NCBI RefSeq assembly: GCF_041365695.1
Contig: NZ_JBGFSJ010000004.1
Coordinates: 372,001 to 436,000 of the forward strand
Length of the DNA stretch: 64,000 nt
From: Rhodosalinus sp041365695
GTDB lineage: Bacteria; Pseudomonadota; Alphaproteobacteria; Rhodobacterales; Rhodobacteraceae
Direction: 5' to 3'
Shown: piece after piece, positions 51,513-64,000 of the stretch
Layout of the letters: each line of letters opens with the position of its first letter
Position numbering within the stretch: the stretch's first letter is position 1
Position numbers and translations under genes: made by a program
Notes under the pieces: model-generated
The model's database searches: none
Seen by the model: only the letters and a program-made list of their open reading frames with translations
Told to the model about the DNA's origin: nothing

Positions 51513-52321
51513 CCCGTCCGGTCCAGCAACCCGCGGATCGCGCGGGCGGTCGCGGCGGGATGGGTCAGCGGCGCCATGTGCCCCGCGCCGGGGATGACCG
51601 CGCGCCCCGCATCCGGCAGACGCGCGGCGAGGCCGGCGCAGATCGCGCGGATGTAGGCGTTGGTCTCCGCCCCCTCGACGAGCAGGGCCGGCACGGCAAG
51701 TCGTTCCAGCGCGCCCGAGGCGACGAGGCCGGCGGGATCCTCCATCACCGCGCGGCTTCCACCCTCGACGACCGGCATCCGCGCGGCGATCTGCGCCCGA
51801 GCCGTGCCGGAGAGCGCGGCCCAGGGGCGTCCCGCCCCCCACACCGCCGTGAAAAGCCGCCCGGCCTCCGCCCAGTCGCCCCGCGCCACGGCGGCGTCGT
51901 AGGGCGCCATCATGGCGTCGTGCCGGGCCATCAGGTCCGGCCGGTCCGCGGCGAGCACGGCGAAGAACACGGGCTCGATCATGGTGAGGGAGCGGACGAG
52001 GCAGGGCCGTTCGCTGGCCAGGCGCAGCGCGACCGTGCCGCCGAAGGAATGGCCGATCAGGTCCACCGGCCCCGCGCCCGCCAGATCGGCGGCGATCGCC
52101 ACGGCCTGCGCCTGCACGTCTCCACCGTCCCAGGCCGGGCTTCGCCCGTGGCCGGGCAGGTCGAAGGCCGCCATGCGCAGCCGGTCCCCGAGATGCCCGG
52201 CCAGCGCCTCGAACATACCCCCGTTCCCGAGCGCGCAATGGATCAGGACGGCGCGGCGCGCCCCCTCGCCCCAGCGGCGGAGGAAGACGGCGGCGCCCCC
52301 GGCCGCTTCATGCTGCGTCAA
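51509..52321 (-). CDS. alpha/beta-fold hydrolase
   Basis: This 270-residue protein has a nucleophile elbow GHSFGG (S92), an FDLPGHGRS loop (53-61) and a terminal GAGHMAPLTHP with the catalytic His. It starts at TTG (52321-52319), overlapping the stop of the DsbA-like gene as TTGA. No ATG lies in frame at the family N-terminus. It belongs to the MhpC/lactonase-like hydrolases; the substrate is unknown. Confidence 0.87.
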   Translation of the reverse strand: MTQHEAAGGAAVFLRRWGEGARRAVLIHCALGNGGMFEALAGHLGDRLRMAAFDLPGHGRSPAWDGGDVQAQAVAIAADLAGAGPVDLIGHSFGGTVALRLASERPCLVRSLTMIEPVFFAVLAADRPDLMARHDAMMAPYDAAVARGDWAEAGRLFTAVWGAGRPWAALSGTARAQIAARMPVVEGGSRAVMEDPAGLVASGALERLAVPALLVEGAETNAYIRAICAGLAARLPDAGRAVIPGAGHMAPLTHPAATARAIRGLLDRTG

Positions 52322-52914
52322 AGCTTTCCGGCAAGATGCAGGTCGAGATCCTCCAGCCGGTCCTGGCCCCAGAACCTCTCGTCGCCGACGATGTAGAAGG
52401 GGGCGCCGAACACCTCCGCCGCGACCGCTTCCTCGAGGTTGGCGCCATAGGTCTCGGCCCCCGCCAGGAGGCCCTTGTCGGCGAGCGCCGGGTCGAAACC
52501 CGCCCGGGAGAGGCAGTCGCGGATCACCTCGTCCTCGGCGATGTCGCGCTCCTCGGCCCAGCAGGCGGTCAGCAGGTTCCGCACAAGCGCGCCCACGTCG
52601 CCCCCACGATCGCCCTGCGCGGCGATAACGGCGTAGGAGGACGGGGCGGGATTGGTCGGGAAATGCGCGGGCCGGAGGTTGATTGGCATCCCGCGCTTCG
52701 CGGCCTGGCGGCGCAGTTCCTGCATCCGGTAGGCCTGCCGCGCCGGATGGCGCTCGGCCGGCGCCACGCCCCCGGTGCGGGCGAAAAGCGCCACGATATC
52801 GACGGGCTTGTAGACGATGTCGGCGCCATGCGCCCCGGCGATGCGTTCGAGACGGTCGCCGGCGAGATAGGCGAAGGGCGAGATCGTGGAGAAGAAATAG
52901 TCGATCCTCGGCAT
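52318..52914 (-). CDS. 2-hydroxychromene-2-carboxylate isomerase family (DsbA-like fold)
   Basis: This 198-residue protein has the HCCA isomerase/kappa-GST pattern: IDYFFSTISPFAYLAGDRL (residues 4-22, active Ser in STISPF) and VFGAPFYIVGDERFWGQDRL near the end. True HCCA isomerases act in naphthalene breakdown; distant paralogues like this are widespread and may use glutathione. It is coupled to the hydrolase downstream. Confidence 0.88.
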   Translation of the reverse strand: MPRIDYFFSTISPFAYLAGDRLERIAGAHGADIVYKPVDIVALFARTGGVAPAERHPARQAYRMQELRRQAAKRGMPINLRPAHFPTNPAPSSYAVIAAQGDRGGDVGALVRNLLTACWAEERDIAEDEVIRDCLSRAGFDPALADKGLLAGAETYGANLEEAVAAEVFGAPFYIVGDERFWGQDRLEDLDLHLAGKL

Positions 52915-53013
52915 GGCGCGCTCCGCTCGGGCAAGGTTTGCGCGACCCTAAGCGCGTGCTAAGCGGTGTCAACGTCACGAATCCGTCATGTGCGCCATCG
53001 CCGGAGCCCCAGC

Positions 53014-54033
53014 ATGCCAAACATCATCGAGCCAAAACTGATCTCCGGAAACGCGAACATGCCGCTTGCGCGCGCGATCGCGCGCCGCATGTCCATGCAT
53101 CGCGGCATGAATGTCGGGCTGGTGGACGCCCGGGTGGAGCGTTTCAACGACCAGGAAGTCTTCGTCGAGGTGTTCGAGAACGTCCGGGGCGAGGACATGT
53201 TCATCGTCCAGCCGACCTCGAACCCGGCCAACGACAACCTCATGGAGCTGCTGATCATGGCCGATGCGCTGCGCCGCTCCTCGGCTGCGCGGATCACGGC
53301 GGTGATCCCCTATTTCGGCTACGCGCGCCAGGACCGGCGCACCAAGGCGCGCACGCCGATCTCCGCCAAGCTGGTGGCGAACATGCTGGTGGGGTCCGGA
53401 ATCGAGCGGGTGCTGACGATGGATCTTCACGCCGCCCAGATCCAGGGCTTCTTCGACATCCCGGTGGACAACCTTTACGCCGCGCCGGTCTTCGCCCTCG
53501 ACATCCAGGCGCAATTCCAAGGGCATGTCGACGAGGTGATGGTCGTCTCGCCCGACGTGGGCGGCGTGGCGCGCGCGCGCGAACTCGCCCAGCGTATCGG
53601 CTGCCCTCTCGCGATCGTGGACAAGCGCCGCGAGAAGCCGGGCGAGGTGGCCGAGATGACGATCATCGGCGATGTGAGCGACAAGCGCTGCATCATCGTG
53701 GACGACCTTTGCGACACGGCGGGAACGCTTTGCAAGGCGGCGCAGGTCCTCCAGGAACGTGGCGCCAAGGAAGTGCACGCCTATATCACCCACGGCGTGC
53801 TGTCGGGCCCCGCGGTCGAGCGGATCACCAACTCGGTGATGAAGAGCCTCGTCATCACCGACACCATCCAGCCGACGCAGGCGGCCATGGCGGCGCCCAA
53901 CATCCGCATCCTGCCCACCGCGCCGATCTTCGCGCAGGCGATCCTGAACATCTGGAACGGAACGTCGGTGTCGTCGCTGTTCGAGACCGAGACGCTGGAG
54001 CCGATCTACGAAGGCCAGTTCAAGGTCGCCTGA
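53014..54033 (+). CDS. prs: ribose-phosphate pyrophosphokinase
   Basis: Prs (339 residues) makes PRPP for nucleotide, histidine and tryptophan synthesis. ERFNDQEVFVEV, YFGYARQDRR, MDLHAAQIQGFF (metal His), VSPDVGGVARAR and the PRPP loop VDDLCDTAGTL are intact. GGAG precedes the ATG at 53014. It lies near pyrB/pyrC' but is separately transcribed. Confidence 0.97.
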   Translation: MPNIIEPKLISGNANMPLARAIARRMSMHRGMNVGLVDARVERFNDQEVFVEVFENVRGEDMFIVQPTSNPANDNLMELLIMADALRRSSAARITAVIPYFGYARQDRRTKARTPISAKLVANMLVGSGIERVLTMDLHAAQIQGFFDIPVDNLYAAPVFALDIQAQFQGHVDEVMVVSPDVGGVARARELAQRIGCPLAIVDKRREKPGEVAEMTIIGDVSDKRCIIVDDLCDTAGTLCKAAQVLQERGAKEVHAYITHGVLSGPAVERITNSVMKSLVITDTIQPTQAAMAAPNIRILPTAPIFAQAILNIWNGTSVSSLFETETLEPIYEGQFKVA

Positions 54034-54060
54034 CCGGCGCGCGCCCACCCGGAAACGGAA

Positions 54061-54083
54061 AACGGCCCCACGAGGGGGCCGTT
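54061..54083. terminator. hairpin terminator between prs and atpC
   Basis: A 9-bp stem, AACGGCCCC / GGGGCCGTT, has a five-base loop. On the minus strand the stem runs into TTTTCC, so it is a proper terminator for the atp operon. On the plus strand it can also end the prs transcript. Confidence 0.72.
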
Positions 54084-54114
54084 CCCGGATCCCTGAAAAC
54101 GACCCGCGGGCCGT

Positions 54115-54513
54115 TCAGACCATGTCGTCCATCAGCTGCGCGAGGTCCGCGACGAAGAGTTCCGCGGCATCCTTCTGTTCGGCCGGGGCCTTCTGCGCGG
54201 CGGTGCGCGCCTCCTCGAGCGCGGCCTCGATCTCGTCGCGGTTCTCCGCGCCGGACTTGTAGGCGCGTTCCGCGAGGACGATGGCGCCCTCGGGCGAGAG
54301 TTCGGCGAACCCGCCGGTCACCGCGTAGCGCGCGGTCTGACCGTCCGCACCCGTCACGGTGACGATGCCCGGCCGCAGGCTGGTGATGACCGGCGCGTGG
54401 TTCGGCATCGCGGTCATCTGGCCATCCGCCCCGGGCAGCTGCACCTGTTGTGCCTCGAGCGAGGCGAGGCGCCGCTCGGGCGAGACGAGATCGAACTGCA
54501 TCGTGTCGGCCAT
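54115..54513 (-). CDS. atpC: ATP synthase epsilon subunit
   Basis: Epsilon (132 residues) connects the gamma stalk to F0 and inhibits hydrolysis. The beta-sandwich shows MQFDLVSPERRLASLEAQQV, LPGADGQMTAMPNHAPVITSL and a GGFAELSPEG strand. The helical C-domain is present. It is last in atpHAGDC, with a 34-base gap after atpD and a terminator just downstream. Confidence 0.95.
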   Translation of the reverse strand: MADTMQFDLVSPERRLASLEAQQVQLPGADGQMTAMPNHAPVITSLRPGIVTVTGADGQTARYAVTGGFAELSPEGAIVLAERAYKSGAENRDEIEAALEEARTAAQKAPAEQKDAAELFVADLAQLMDDMV

Positions 54514-54547
54514 TGGGCCTTCCTTTCTCGGTTGCGTCGGGCCCGGC

Positions 54548-55972
54548 TCAGGCGGCGTCCGCCGCCATCTTCTCGGCCTTCGCCTTCACGTCCTCGATGC
54601 CGCCCACCATGTAGAAGGCGCCCTCGGGCAGGTGGTCGTATTCGCCGGCGACCACGGCCTTGAAGGAGGCGATGGTCTCCTCGATCGGCACCTGCACGCC
54701 GGGCGAGCCGGTGAACACCTCCGCCACGTCGAAGGGCTGGCTGAGGAAGCGCTGGATCTTGCGCGCCCGCGCCACGGTCAGCTTGTCCTCTTCGCTGAGC
54801 TCGTCCATGCCGAGGATCGCGATGATGTCCTGCAGCGACTTGTAGCGCTGAAGGATGCCCTGCACGTCGCGCGCCACCTGGTAGTGCTCTTCGCCGACCA
54901 CCGAGGGATCGAGAATCCGGCTGGTCGAGTCGAGCGGGTCCACGGCGGGGTAGATGCCCAGCTCGGAGATCGCGCGCGACAGAACGGTGGTCGCGTCGAG
55001 GTGGGCGAAGGAGGTCGCGGGCGCCGGGTCCGTCAGGTCGTCCGCCGGCACGTAGATCGCCTGCACCGAGGTGATGGAGCCCGCGCGCGTGGAGGTGATC
55101 CGCTCCTGCAGTGCGCCCATGTCGGTCGCGAGCGTCGGCTGGTAGCCCACGGCCGAGGGGATCCGGCCGAGAAGGGCCGACACCTCGGAGCCCGCCTGGG
55201 TGAAGCGGAAGATGTTGTCCACGAAGAACAGCACGTCGGTGCCCGACTGGTCGCGGAACTGCTCGGCAAGCGTGAGGCCCGACAGCGCCACGCGCATCCG
55301 CGCGCCCGGCGGCTCGTTCATCTGGCCGTAGACCAGCGCCACCTTGGACTTGGTCAGGTCTTCGGCGTTGATCACGCCCGACTCGATGAACTCGTAGTAG
55401 AGGTCGTTGCCCTCGCGGGTGCGCTCGCCGACCCCGGCGAACACCGAATAGCCCGAGTGCACCTTGGCGATGTTGTTGATGAGTTCCTGGATGAGAACCG
55501 TCTTGCCCACCCCGGCACCGCCGAAGAGGCCGATCTTGCCGCCCTTCGAATAGGGCGCGAGCAGGTCGATGACCTTGATGCCGGTGACGAGGATCTCGGA
55601 CTCCGTCGACTGCTCGACGAATTCCGGCGCGCTGGCGTGGATCGGGCGCCGCTCCTCCGTCTTGACCTCGCCCTTCTCGTCGATCGGCTCGCCCACGACG
55701 TTCATGATGCGCCCGAGCGTCCCGTCGCCGACGGGCATGGTGATCGGCCCGCCGCTGTCGGCAACCTCCTGTCCGCGCACGAGCCCCTCGGTCGCGTCCA
55801 TCGCGATGGTGCGCACCGTGTTCTCGCCAAGGTGCTGCGCGACCTCGAGAACGAGGCGCTTGCCGTTGTTGTCGGTCTCGAGCGCGTTCAGGATCTCGGG
55901 CAGGTGTTCGTCGAACTGAACGTCCACCACGGCGCCGATGACCTGCGTCACTTTACCTTTTTCATTTGCCAT
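54548..55972 (-). CDS. atpD: ATP synthase beta subunit
   Basis: Beta (474 residues) holds the catalytic sites of F1. The P-loop is GGAGVGKT (151-158), the arginine region is in GERTREGNDL, and ALLGRIPSAVGYQPTLATD and DELSEEDKLTV are the usual conserved stretches. No substitutions were noticed at catalytic positions. Confidence 0.98.
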   Translation of the reverse strand: MANEKGKVTQVIGAVVDVQFDEHLPEILNALETDNNGKRLVLEVAQHLGENTVRTIAMDATEGLVRGQEVADSGGPITMPVGDGTLGRIMNVVGEPIDEKGEVKTEERRPIHASAPEFVEQSTESEILVTGIKVIDLLAPYSKGGKIGLFGGAGVGKTVLIQELINNIAKVHSGYSVFAGVGERTREGNDLYYEFIESGVINAEDLTKSKVALVYGQMNEPPGARMRVALSGLTLAEQFRDQSGTDVLFFVDNIFRFTQAGSEVSALLGRIPSAVGYQPTLATDMGALQERITSTRAGSITSVQAIYVPADDLTDPAPATSFAHLDATTVLSRAISELGIYPAVDPLDSTSRILDPSVVGEEHYQVARDVQGILQRYKSLQDIIAILGMDELSEEDKLTVARARKIQRFLSQPFDVAEVFTGSPGVQVPIEETIASFKAVVAGEYDHLPEGAFYMVGGIEDVKAKAEKMAADAA

Positions 55973-55991
55973 GTCGGTGTCTCCGGTTCCG

Positions 55992-56870
55992 TTAGAGCGC
56001 CTCGGCGCCCGAAATGATCTCGATCAGCTCGTTGGTGATAACGGCCTGTCGGGTGCGGTTGTACTGGATGGTCAGCTTGTCGATCATCTCGCCCGCGTTG
56101 CGCGTCGCGTTGTCCATCGCCGTCATCCGGGCGCCCTGCTCCGAGGCGCCGTTCTCCAGCAGCGCGGCGAAAATCTGCGTCGCCACGCCCTTGGGCAGCA
56201 GATCCGCCAGGAGTTCTTCCTCGCCCGGCTCGTAATCGTAAAGCGTACTCGCCGCGGCGTCCTCCTCGGGGGCGTCGAAATCGGCCGGGATGACCTGCTC
56301 CGCGGTGGGTTCCTGGCTGACCACGTTGATGAAGCGGGCGTAGTAGATCGTGGCCACGTCGAATTCGCCGGCGTCGAAACGCTCGAGAACGTTCCGGGCG
56401 ATCGCCTGCGCGTCGCCGTAGCCCACGCGCTTCACCTCCGACAGATCGACGTGATCGATGAACTGGTCCGCCCATTCGCGCCTCAGCACGTCGCGGCCCT
56501 TCTTGCCCACGGTGAGGATCTTCACCGTCTTGCCGTCCGCCGCAAGCTTTTCCGCGTGTCGCCGGGCCAGCTTGGCGATGTTGGCGTTGAACGCGCCGCA
56601 AAGGCCGCGCTCCGCCGTCATCACGACCAGCAGATGCGTCTGGTCCGACCCGGTCCCGGCCAGCAGCTTGGGGGCGTTCGCGGTGTCGCCCACCGAGGCG
56701 GCGAGCTGCCCCATCACGGCGGCGAACCGCTCGGCGTAGGGGCGCGACTGTTCGGCCGCATCCTGGGCGCGGCGAAGCTTCGCCGCCGCGACCATCTGCA
56801 TGGCGTTGGTGATCTTCCGGGTCGACTTGACCGACTCGATCCGGTTCTTGAGGTCCTTTAGGCTTGGCAT
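55992..56870 (-). CDS. atpG: ATP synthase gamma subunit
   Basis: Gamma (292 residues) is the rotor shaft. The N-terminal coil MPSLKDLKNRIESVKSTRKI and the C-terminal NRTRQAVITNELIEIISGA helix are clear. The central Rossmann-like region includes AERGLCGAFNANI. The gene lies between atpA and atpD with short gaps. Confidence 0.97.
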   Translation of the reverse strand: MPSLKDLKNRIESVKSTRKITNAMQMVAAAKLRRAQDAAEQSRPYAERFAAVMGQLAASVGDTANAPKLLAGTGSDQTHLLVVMTAERGLCGAFNANIAKLARRHAEKLAADGKTVKILTVGKKGRDVLRREWADQFIDHVDLSEVKRVGYGDAQAIARNVLERFDAGEFDVATIYYARFINVVSQEPTAEQVIPADFDAPEEDAAASTLYDYEPGEEELLADLLPKGVATQIFAALLENGASEQGARMTAMDNATRNAGEMIDKLTIQYNRTRQAVITNELIEIISGAEAL

Positions 56871-56899
56871 GCGCCTTGTCCTTCGTCCCGTGGATCAGG

Positions 56900-58438
<1,539 letters not shown>

Positions 58439-58999
58439 CTATCCGACCTCTTTCATTGCATTCTGGAGAGAGTTGAGGCGCGAGCGGATCGAGGTGTCGA
58501 TCATCTTCGAGCCAACCTTGACGACAAGACCGCCGATGAGATCCTCATCGACGGTCGCATTGATCTTAACGTCCTTGCCGAAGCGCGCCTTGAGCGTCTC
58601 GCCGAGTTTCTGCGACTGCGCCTTCGTCAGCGCCTTCGCGCTGATCACGTCGGCCGTCACCTCGCCCTTGTGGCGGGCGATGCGCTCGCGCAGTTGCGTG
58701 ACGAGCTGCGGCAGCACGAAGAGGCGACGCTTCTGCGCCATCAGGCCCAGCGCGTTGGCGAGCGCGGGCATCAGCTCCATCTTCGCCGCGACCGCGGCAA
58801 TCGCACGCTCCTGCGCTTCCCGGCCATAGATCGGCGAGGAAATGAGATCCCGAAGCTCGGGGCTGTCCGCCAGCGCCTCGCCCAGCGCATCCGCCCCCGC
58901 CTCGAGCGCGTCGAGAGAGTCGGCCTCGAGGGCGATCTCGAAGATGGCGGTGGCGTAGCGCGCGGCGATGCCAGAGGAAATCGATGCTGTTTCGGACAC
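58439..58999 (-). CDS. atpH: ATP synthase delta subunit
   Basis: Delta (186 residues) joins F1 to the peripheral stalk. ISSGIAARYATAIFEIALEA and the C-terminal VDEDLIGGLVVKVGSKMIDTSIRSRL are typical. The GTG at 58999 (MSETASISSG) has GGAAGG six bases upstream. A GTG two codons earlier would sit against that ribosome site and is less likely. It heads atpHAGDC; F0 genes are elsewhere, as in other alphaproteobacteria. Confidence 0.95.
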   Translation of the reverse strand: MSETASISSGIAARYATAIFEIALEADSLDALEAGADALGEALADSPELRDLISSPIYGREAQERAIAAVAAKMELMPALANALGLMAQKRRLFVLPQLVTQLRERIARHKGEVTADVISAKALTKAQSQKLGETLKARFGKDVKINATVDEDLIGGLVVKVGSKMIDTSIRSRLNSLQNAMKEVG

Positions 59000-59100
59000 G
59001 TCCACCCTTCCGATGTCAAGCCCCGGCCCATGGTCGCACGAAACCGCGCCCGGGGACGTTGAGGCGCCCGGCGGGCGCTGGCAGCAAAATCGGCGTGGGT

Positions 59101-59129
59101 GTAGCAGAGGCTTTGTGACTGGGCAACAA
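59101..59129 (-). promoter_or_regulatory. candidate promoter for atpHAGDC
   Basis: TTGTTG (59129-59124) and TGCTAC (59106-59101) are 17 bases apart on the minus strand, about 100 bases before the delta start. The -10 box is weak but no better pair is visible in the gap. Confidence 0.33.
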
Positions 59130-59172
59130 CCTAAGCCGCCTTTTGCATGGCGCCGCGAAGTCCCTGTGCAAG

Positions 59173-59190
59173 CGGGCCCGATCGGGCCCG
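59173..59190. repeat. 18-bp GC palindrome
   Basis: A perfect palindrome with half-site CGGGCCCGA lies about 110 bases after the methyltransferase stop, beside other GC-rich inverted repeats (59190-59225). It may help terminate that transcript before the atp promoter; no T-run follows. Confidence 0.4.
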
Positions 59191-59302
59191 GCCGGCCGCG
59201 CCCCGGGGCCGCCGCGGCCCGGGCTCGCTGCGCCTGCGAAGCGATGATTCCCGCACCGCGGCAATCGCGGCCGGTCTCGCGCCACGTCCCCGCACGCGCC
59301 CG

Positions 59303-60043
59303 TCAGGCGGGCTTTGCCTCCGGCGACGGGGCGAGCACCCCGAGCGGCTTTCGCGCCTGCTCCTTCGCGCCCGGCCCCGCCGGCGCCGAGACGCGCTTGG
59401 ACACCTCGACCATCAGGACCCCGCCGGCGAGGCCGGACGACAGGCTCCGGCCCATCCGTTCCCACATGGCGCCGGTCTTCATCCAGAAGCGGCGGCTGCT
59501 CGGCGGCTGGAAGAGCGCCGCGGCATGCCGTTCGGTCACGAAGTCGTGCGCCCGCAACTGCGTCTCCAGCTGGGACATCGTGTAGGGTCGGCCGTATCCG
59601 AACGGCGTGTCGTCGCTGCGCGACCACAGACCGGCGCGGTTCGGCACGATGAACATGGCGCGCCCGCCCGGCCCCAGCACGCGGTGACATTCGCGCAGAA
59701 GCTCCGAGGGCCGCTCCGACGTCTCCAGCCCGTGAAGCACCACGAGCCGGTCCACGTGCCCCGTCTCGATCGGCCAGAGCGTCTCTTCGCTCAGGACGGC
59801 GACGTTCGGCAGCCCTGACGGCCAGGCCATGACCCCCTGCGGCGCCGGCATGAGAGCGACCACGCGCCGCGCCTCGCTCAGGTAGGGGCGGAGCAGGGGA
59901 ACCGCGAAGCCGAAGCCCGCCACGGTGCGCCCCTTCGCCTCCGGCCACAGCGTCCGCAGGTGGTCACGGATCGCCCGTTGCGCCGCGCGCCCGAGGGCGC
60001 TGCGGTAATAGAAGTTTCGCAGGTCCTGCACGTCCAGATGCAT
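59303..60043 (-). CDS. class I SAM-dependent methyltransferase
   Basis: This 246-residue protein has a degenerate motif I (VAGFGFAVPLLRPY), a motif IV-like VDRLVVLHGLETSERP and a post-core LGPGGRAMFIVPNRAGLWSR. It belongs to the methyltransferase-11 group found divergent from gloB in many alphaproteobacteria. The Pro-rich tail is variable. The substrate is unknown. Confidence 0.85.
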   Translation of the reverse strand: MHLDVQDLRNFYYRSALGRAAQRAIRDHLRTLWPEAKGRTVAGFGFAVPLLRPYLSEARRVVALMPAPQGVMAWPSGLPNVAVLSEETLWPIETGHVDRLVVLHGLETSERPSELLRECHRVLGPGGRAMFIVPNRAGLWSRSDDTPFGYGRPYTMSQLETQLRAHDFVTERHAAALFQPPSSRRFWMKTGAMWERMGRSLSSGLAGGVLMVEVSKRVSAPAGPGAKEQARKPLGVLAPSPEAKPA

Positions 60044-60105
60044 TGCGACCTATGGGGCAAATCGGCAAGGCTGGGACGAGCATAGCAACCGAGAGACGAA
60101 ACACC

Positions 60106-60873
60106 ATGCCCCTCGAGATCGTCACCGTTCCCTGCCTGACCGACAACTACGCCTTTCTCGCTCACGACCCCGAGACCGGCGCGACCGCCGTCGTGGATGC
60201 GCCCGAGGCCGGGCCGATCCTGTCGGCACTGGAAGAGCGTGGCTGGCGCGCCGACCTGGTGATCCTGACGCACCACCACGGGGATCACGTGCAGGGCCTC
60301 GCCGACATCATGGACGCCCATCATGCAAAGGTGGCCGGCCCAGCGGACGACGTGCACCGGCTTCCCGCGCTCGACATGCAGCTCGCCGAGGGGGACGAGA
60401 TCGAGATCGGCGCCGAGCGCGGAAGGGTCATCGAGGTGCCGGGCCACACCACCGGCCACATAGCGGTGCACTTTCCCGAAAGCGGCATCGCCTTCACCGC
60501 CGACAGCCTCATGGCGCTCGGCTGCGGGCGCGTCTTCGAGGGCACGATGGACCAGATGTGGGCCAGCCTGTCCAAGCTCGCCGCGCTGCCGCCGGAAACA
60601 ATGATCTGCTCCGGCCACGAATACACCCTCGCCAACGGAAAATTCGCGCTGTCCGTTGAACCGGGCAACGCCGACCTTATTTCCCGGATGGAAGAGACGG
60701 AAAAGGCCCGCGCAGACGGCCGACCGACCGTCCCTTCCAGACTGGGGCTGGAACTCGCAACGAATCCCTTTCTGCGTGCCGCAAGCCCGGACATCCGCGA
60801 AACCATCGGCATGCCCGATGCCTCCGACGCGGACGTGTTCGCGGAACTGCGGCGCCGGAAGGACGAATTCTGA
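60106..60873 (+). CDS. gloB: hydroxyacylglutathione hydrolase (glyoxalase II)
   Basis: GloB (255 residues) hydrolyses S-lactoylglutathione. THHHGDH (55-61), VPGHTTGHIAVHF, FTADSLMALGCGRVFEG and the late CSGHEYTLANGKF carry the metal ligands and the glutathione site. The start MPLEIVTVPC is family-like. It is divergent from the methyltransferase and precedes clpA by 154 bases. Confidence 0.96.
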   Translation: MPLEIVTVPCLTDNYAFLAHDPETGATAVVDAPEAGPILSALEERGWRADLVILTHHHGDHVQGLADIMDAHHAKVAGPADDVHRLPALDMQLAEGDEIEIGAERGRVIEVPGHTTGHIAVHFPESGIAFTADSLMALGCGRVFEGTMDQMWASLSKLAALPPETMICSGHEYTLANGKFALSVEPGNADLISRMEETEKARADGRPTVPSRLGLELATNPFLRAASPDIRETIGMPDASDADVFAELRRRKDEF

Positions 60874-61027
60874 GCCTCGCGGCGGGACAACACGACGCAG
60901 TGAAGCCGATTGTGAAGCGCGCTTCCAAGAAAATGCTTGAAGCCGGTCGGTGATCGACCAAACTTTAACCAGCAGAGCCCATCGTCGGAGACACACCTCC
61001 GTCGGCCAAGACCAGAGGAGCACGCCC

Positions 61028-63348
<2,321 letters not shown>

Positions 63349-63352
<4 letters not shown>

Positions 63353-64000
63353 CACGGGCGCTCGCGCTCGCCTGCCTTCTCGCCCCCGCCGCAACCGCGG
63401 CGGGGGCGCTCGATCTCGGGCCGCCCCTCGTCTGCCCGGAAGGTCGAACCTGCTTCATCCAGCAATACGTGGACCGCGACCCGGGCCCCGGCGCGCAGGA
63501 TTACACCTGTCAGGGTCTCAGCTATGACGGTCACAAGGGAACGGATTTCGCGCTGGCCACGCATGCCCAGATGGCAGAGGGCGTGGACGTGATCGCCGCC
63601 GCACCGGGTGTGGTGCGCGGCACGCGCGACGGGATGGCCGACATCGTCTTCGAGGCGCGGATGGAGACCACGCTCGACGGGCGGGATTGCGGCAACGGCG
63701 TCGCGATCCGCCACGAGAACGGCTGGGAAACGCAGTACTGCCATCTGCGCCGCGGGTCGATCAGCGTGCGCACCGGCGACAAGGTGGCGCGCGGCGACGT
63801 GCTGGGCCAGGTCGGCCTCAGCGGCCGGACCCAGTTCCCGCATGTGCATATCTCGGTCCGCGATGCGGAGGGACAGGTCGTGGACCCGTTCGACCCGGAT
63901 GGCGAACTCTCCTGCGGCGCCCCGCCTGCGTCCGACGCGATGCTCTGGACGGATCCGCCCGCCTACGTGCCGGGCGCGCTGCTCGACGCGGGCTTCGCCA
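63349..64000 (+). CDS. M23 family peptidase, truncated by window end
   Basis: A GTG overlapping the clpA stop (GTGA) opens a frame with a signal peptide (about 1-19) and an LytM-type M23 domain: YDGHKGTDFAL carries the HxxxD pair and FPHVHISVRD the second His motif. About 217 residues are visible and the frame is still open at the window edge. Such proteins are cell-wall endopeptidases or inactive activators of amidases. The zinc ligands appear complete. Confidence 0.87.

Larger units (their letters stand above)
59000..59302. other. intergenic region upstream of the atp operon
   Basis: About 300 bases separate the methyltransferase from atpH, both on the minus strand. It holds a GC-rich palindromic end region (see 59173-59190) and a possible atp promoter (59101-59129). 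I see no gene; AT-content rises only slightly around the promoter. Confidence 0.5.

Overview
This is a 64 kb stretch of chromosomal core genome from a GC-rich alphaproteobacterium. It is most likely a member of the Rhodobacterales (Roseobacter/Rhodobacter group). The signs are the very high GC content, the split ATP synthase operon (atpHAGDC without atpBEF), the rpoZ-spoT-DUF2062-pdxJ-acpS-lepB-rnc-era-recO run, the 45-residue aa3-type cytochrome oxidase subunit IV, DUF1491 and DUF3429 proteins, and a pyrB/pyrC'/plsY cluster. The window has about 76 protein genes and almost no intergenic space. I saw no rRNA, tRNA, CRISPR array, transposase, integrase or phage gene.

Layout. (1) 88-10872, nearly all on the minus strand: rpoZ, spoT, a DUF2062 membrane protein, pdxJ, an alpha/beta hydrolase with a membrane tail, acpS, a coiled-coil membrane protein, lepB, rnc, era, DUF1491, recO and trmO. 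One 58-residue membrane protein gene (1760-1936) interrupts the run on the plus strand. (2) 10948-16719: folK (minus), then NYN nuclease-like, YqaA, a cytochrome c (minus), ispH, DUF3429, a methyltransferase, rnhA and rpe. (3) 16720-28899, mostly minus: a pair of AT-cored palindromes, uvrC, an AT-rich intergenic island, a pteridine-reductase-like SDR, a Ca/Na antiporter, a tiny zinc-ribbon protein, a SppA-like protease, an ABC-2 exporter, a plus-strand DMT transporter, ispE, a TPR protein and ETF-ubiquinone oxidoreductase. (4) 29185-34607: greA, an inner-membrane protein, cueR, a MobA-linked unknown, mobA, azlCD, a lipoprotein and the cox IV peptide. (5) 34684-40996: an MBL hydrolase with a DmdC-like acyl-CoA dehydrogenase (minus), then Sua5, family-4 uracil-DNA glycosylase, LysE, MoaB and NUDIX (plus). 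(6) 41104-54033: an RND efflux pair, a DsbD-N protein, YqgE, the pyrB to plsY cluster, a hydrolase/DsbA-like pair and prs. (7) 54061-64000: atpHAGDC, a methyltransferase, gloB, clpA and the start of an M23 peptidase.

Genes are tightly packed. About twenty adjacent pairs share ATGA, GTGA, TTGA or TGATG stop-start overlaps, which implies strong translational coupling. Functions are housekeeping: DNA repair (recO, uvrC, udg), RNA processing and translation (rnc, era, trmO, sua5, rnhA), stringent response (spoT), isoprenoid synthesis (ispH, ispE), folate and molybdopterin cofactors (folK, moaB, mobA), pyridoxal phosphate (pdxJ), pyrimidines and PRPP (pyrB, pyrC', prs), lipids (acpS, plsY), energy (atp, etfQO) and proteolysis (clpA, lepB).

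I found no convincing new multi-gene defence or mobile system. The points most worth a second look are the pyrB-linked dihydroorotase homologue that has lost its metal ligands, with three uncharacterised ORFs wedged before it; the tandem palindromes at 16722-16791; the AT-rich island at 18705-18940; the membrane-tailed hydrolase between acpS and pdxJ; the RND pump with extra C-terminal membrane segments; and several genes whose real starts appear to be non-ATG.
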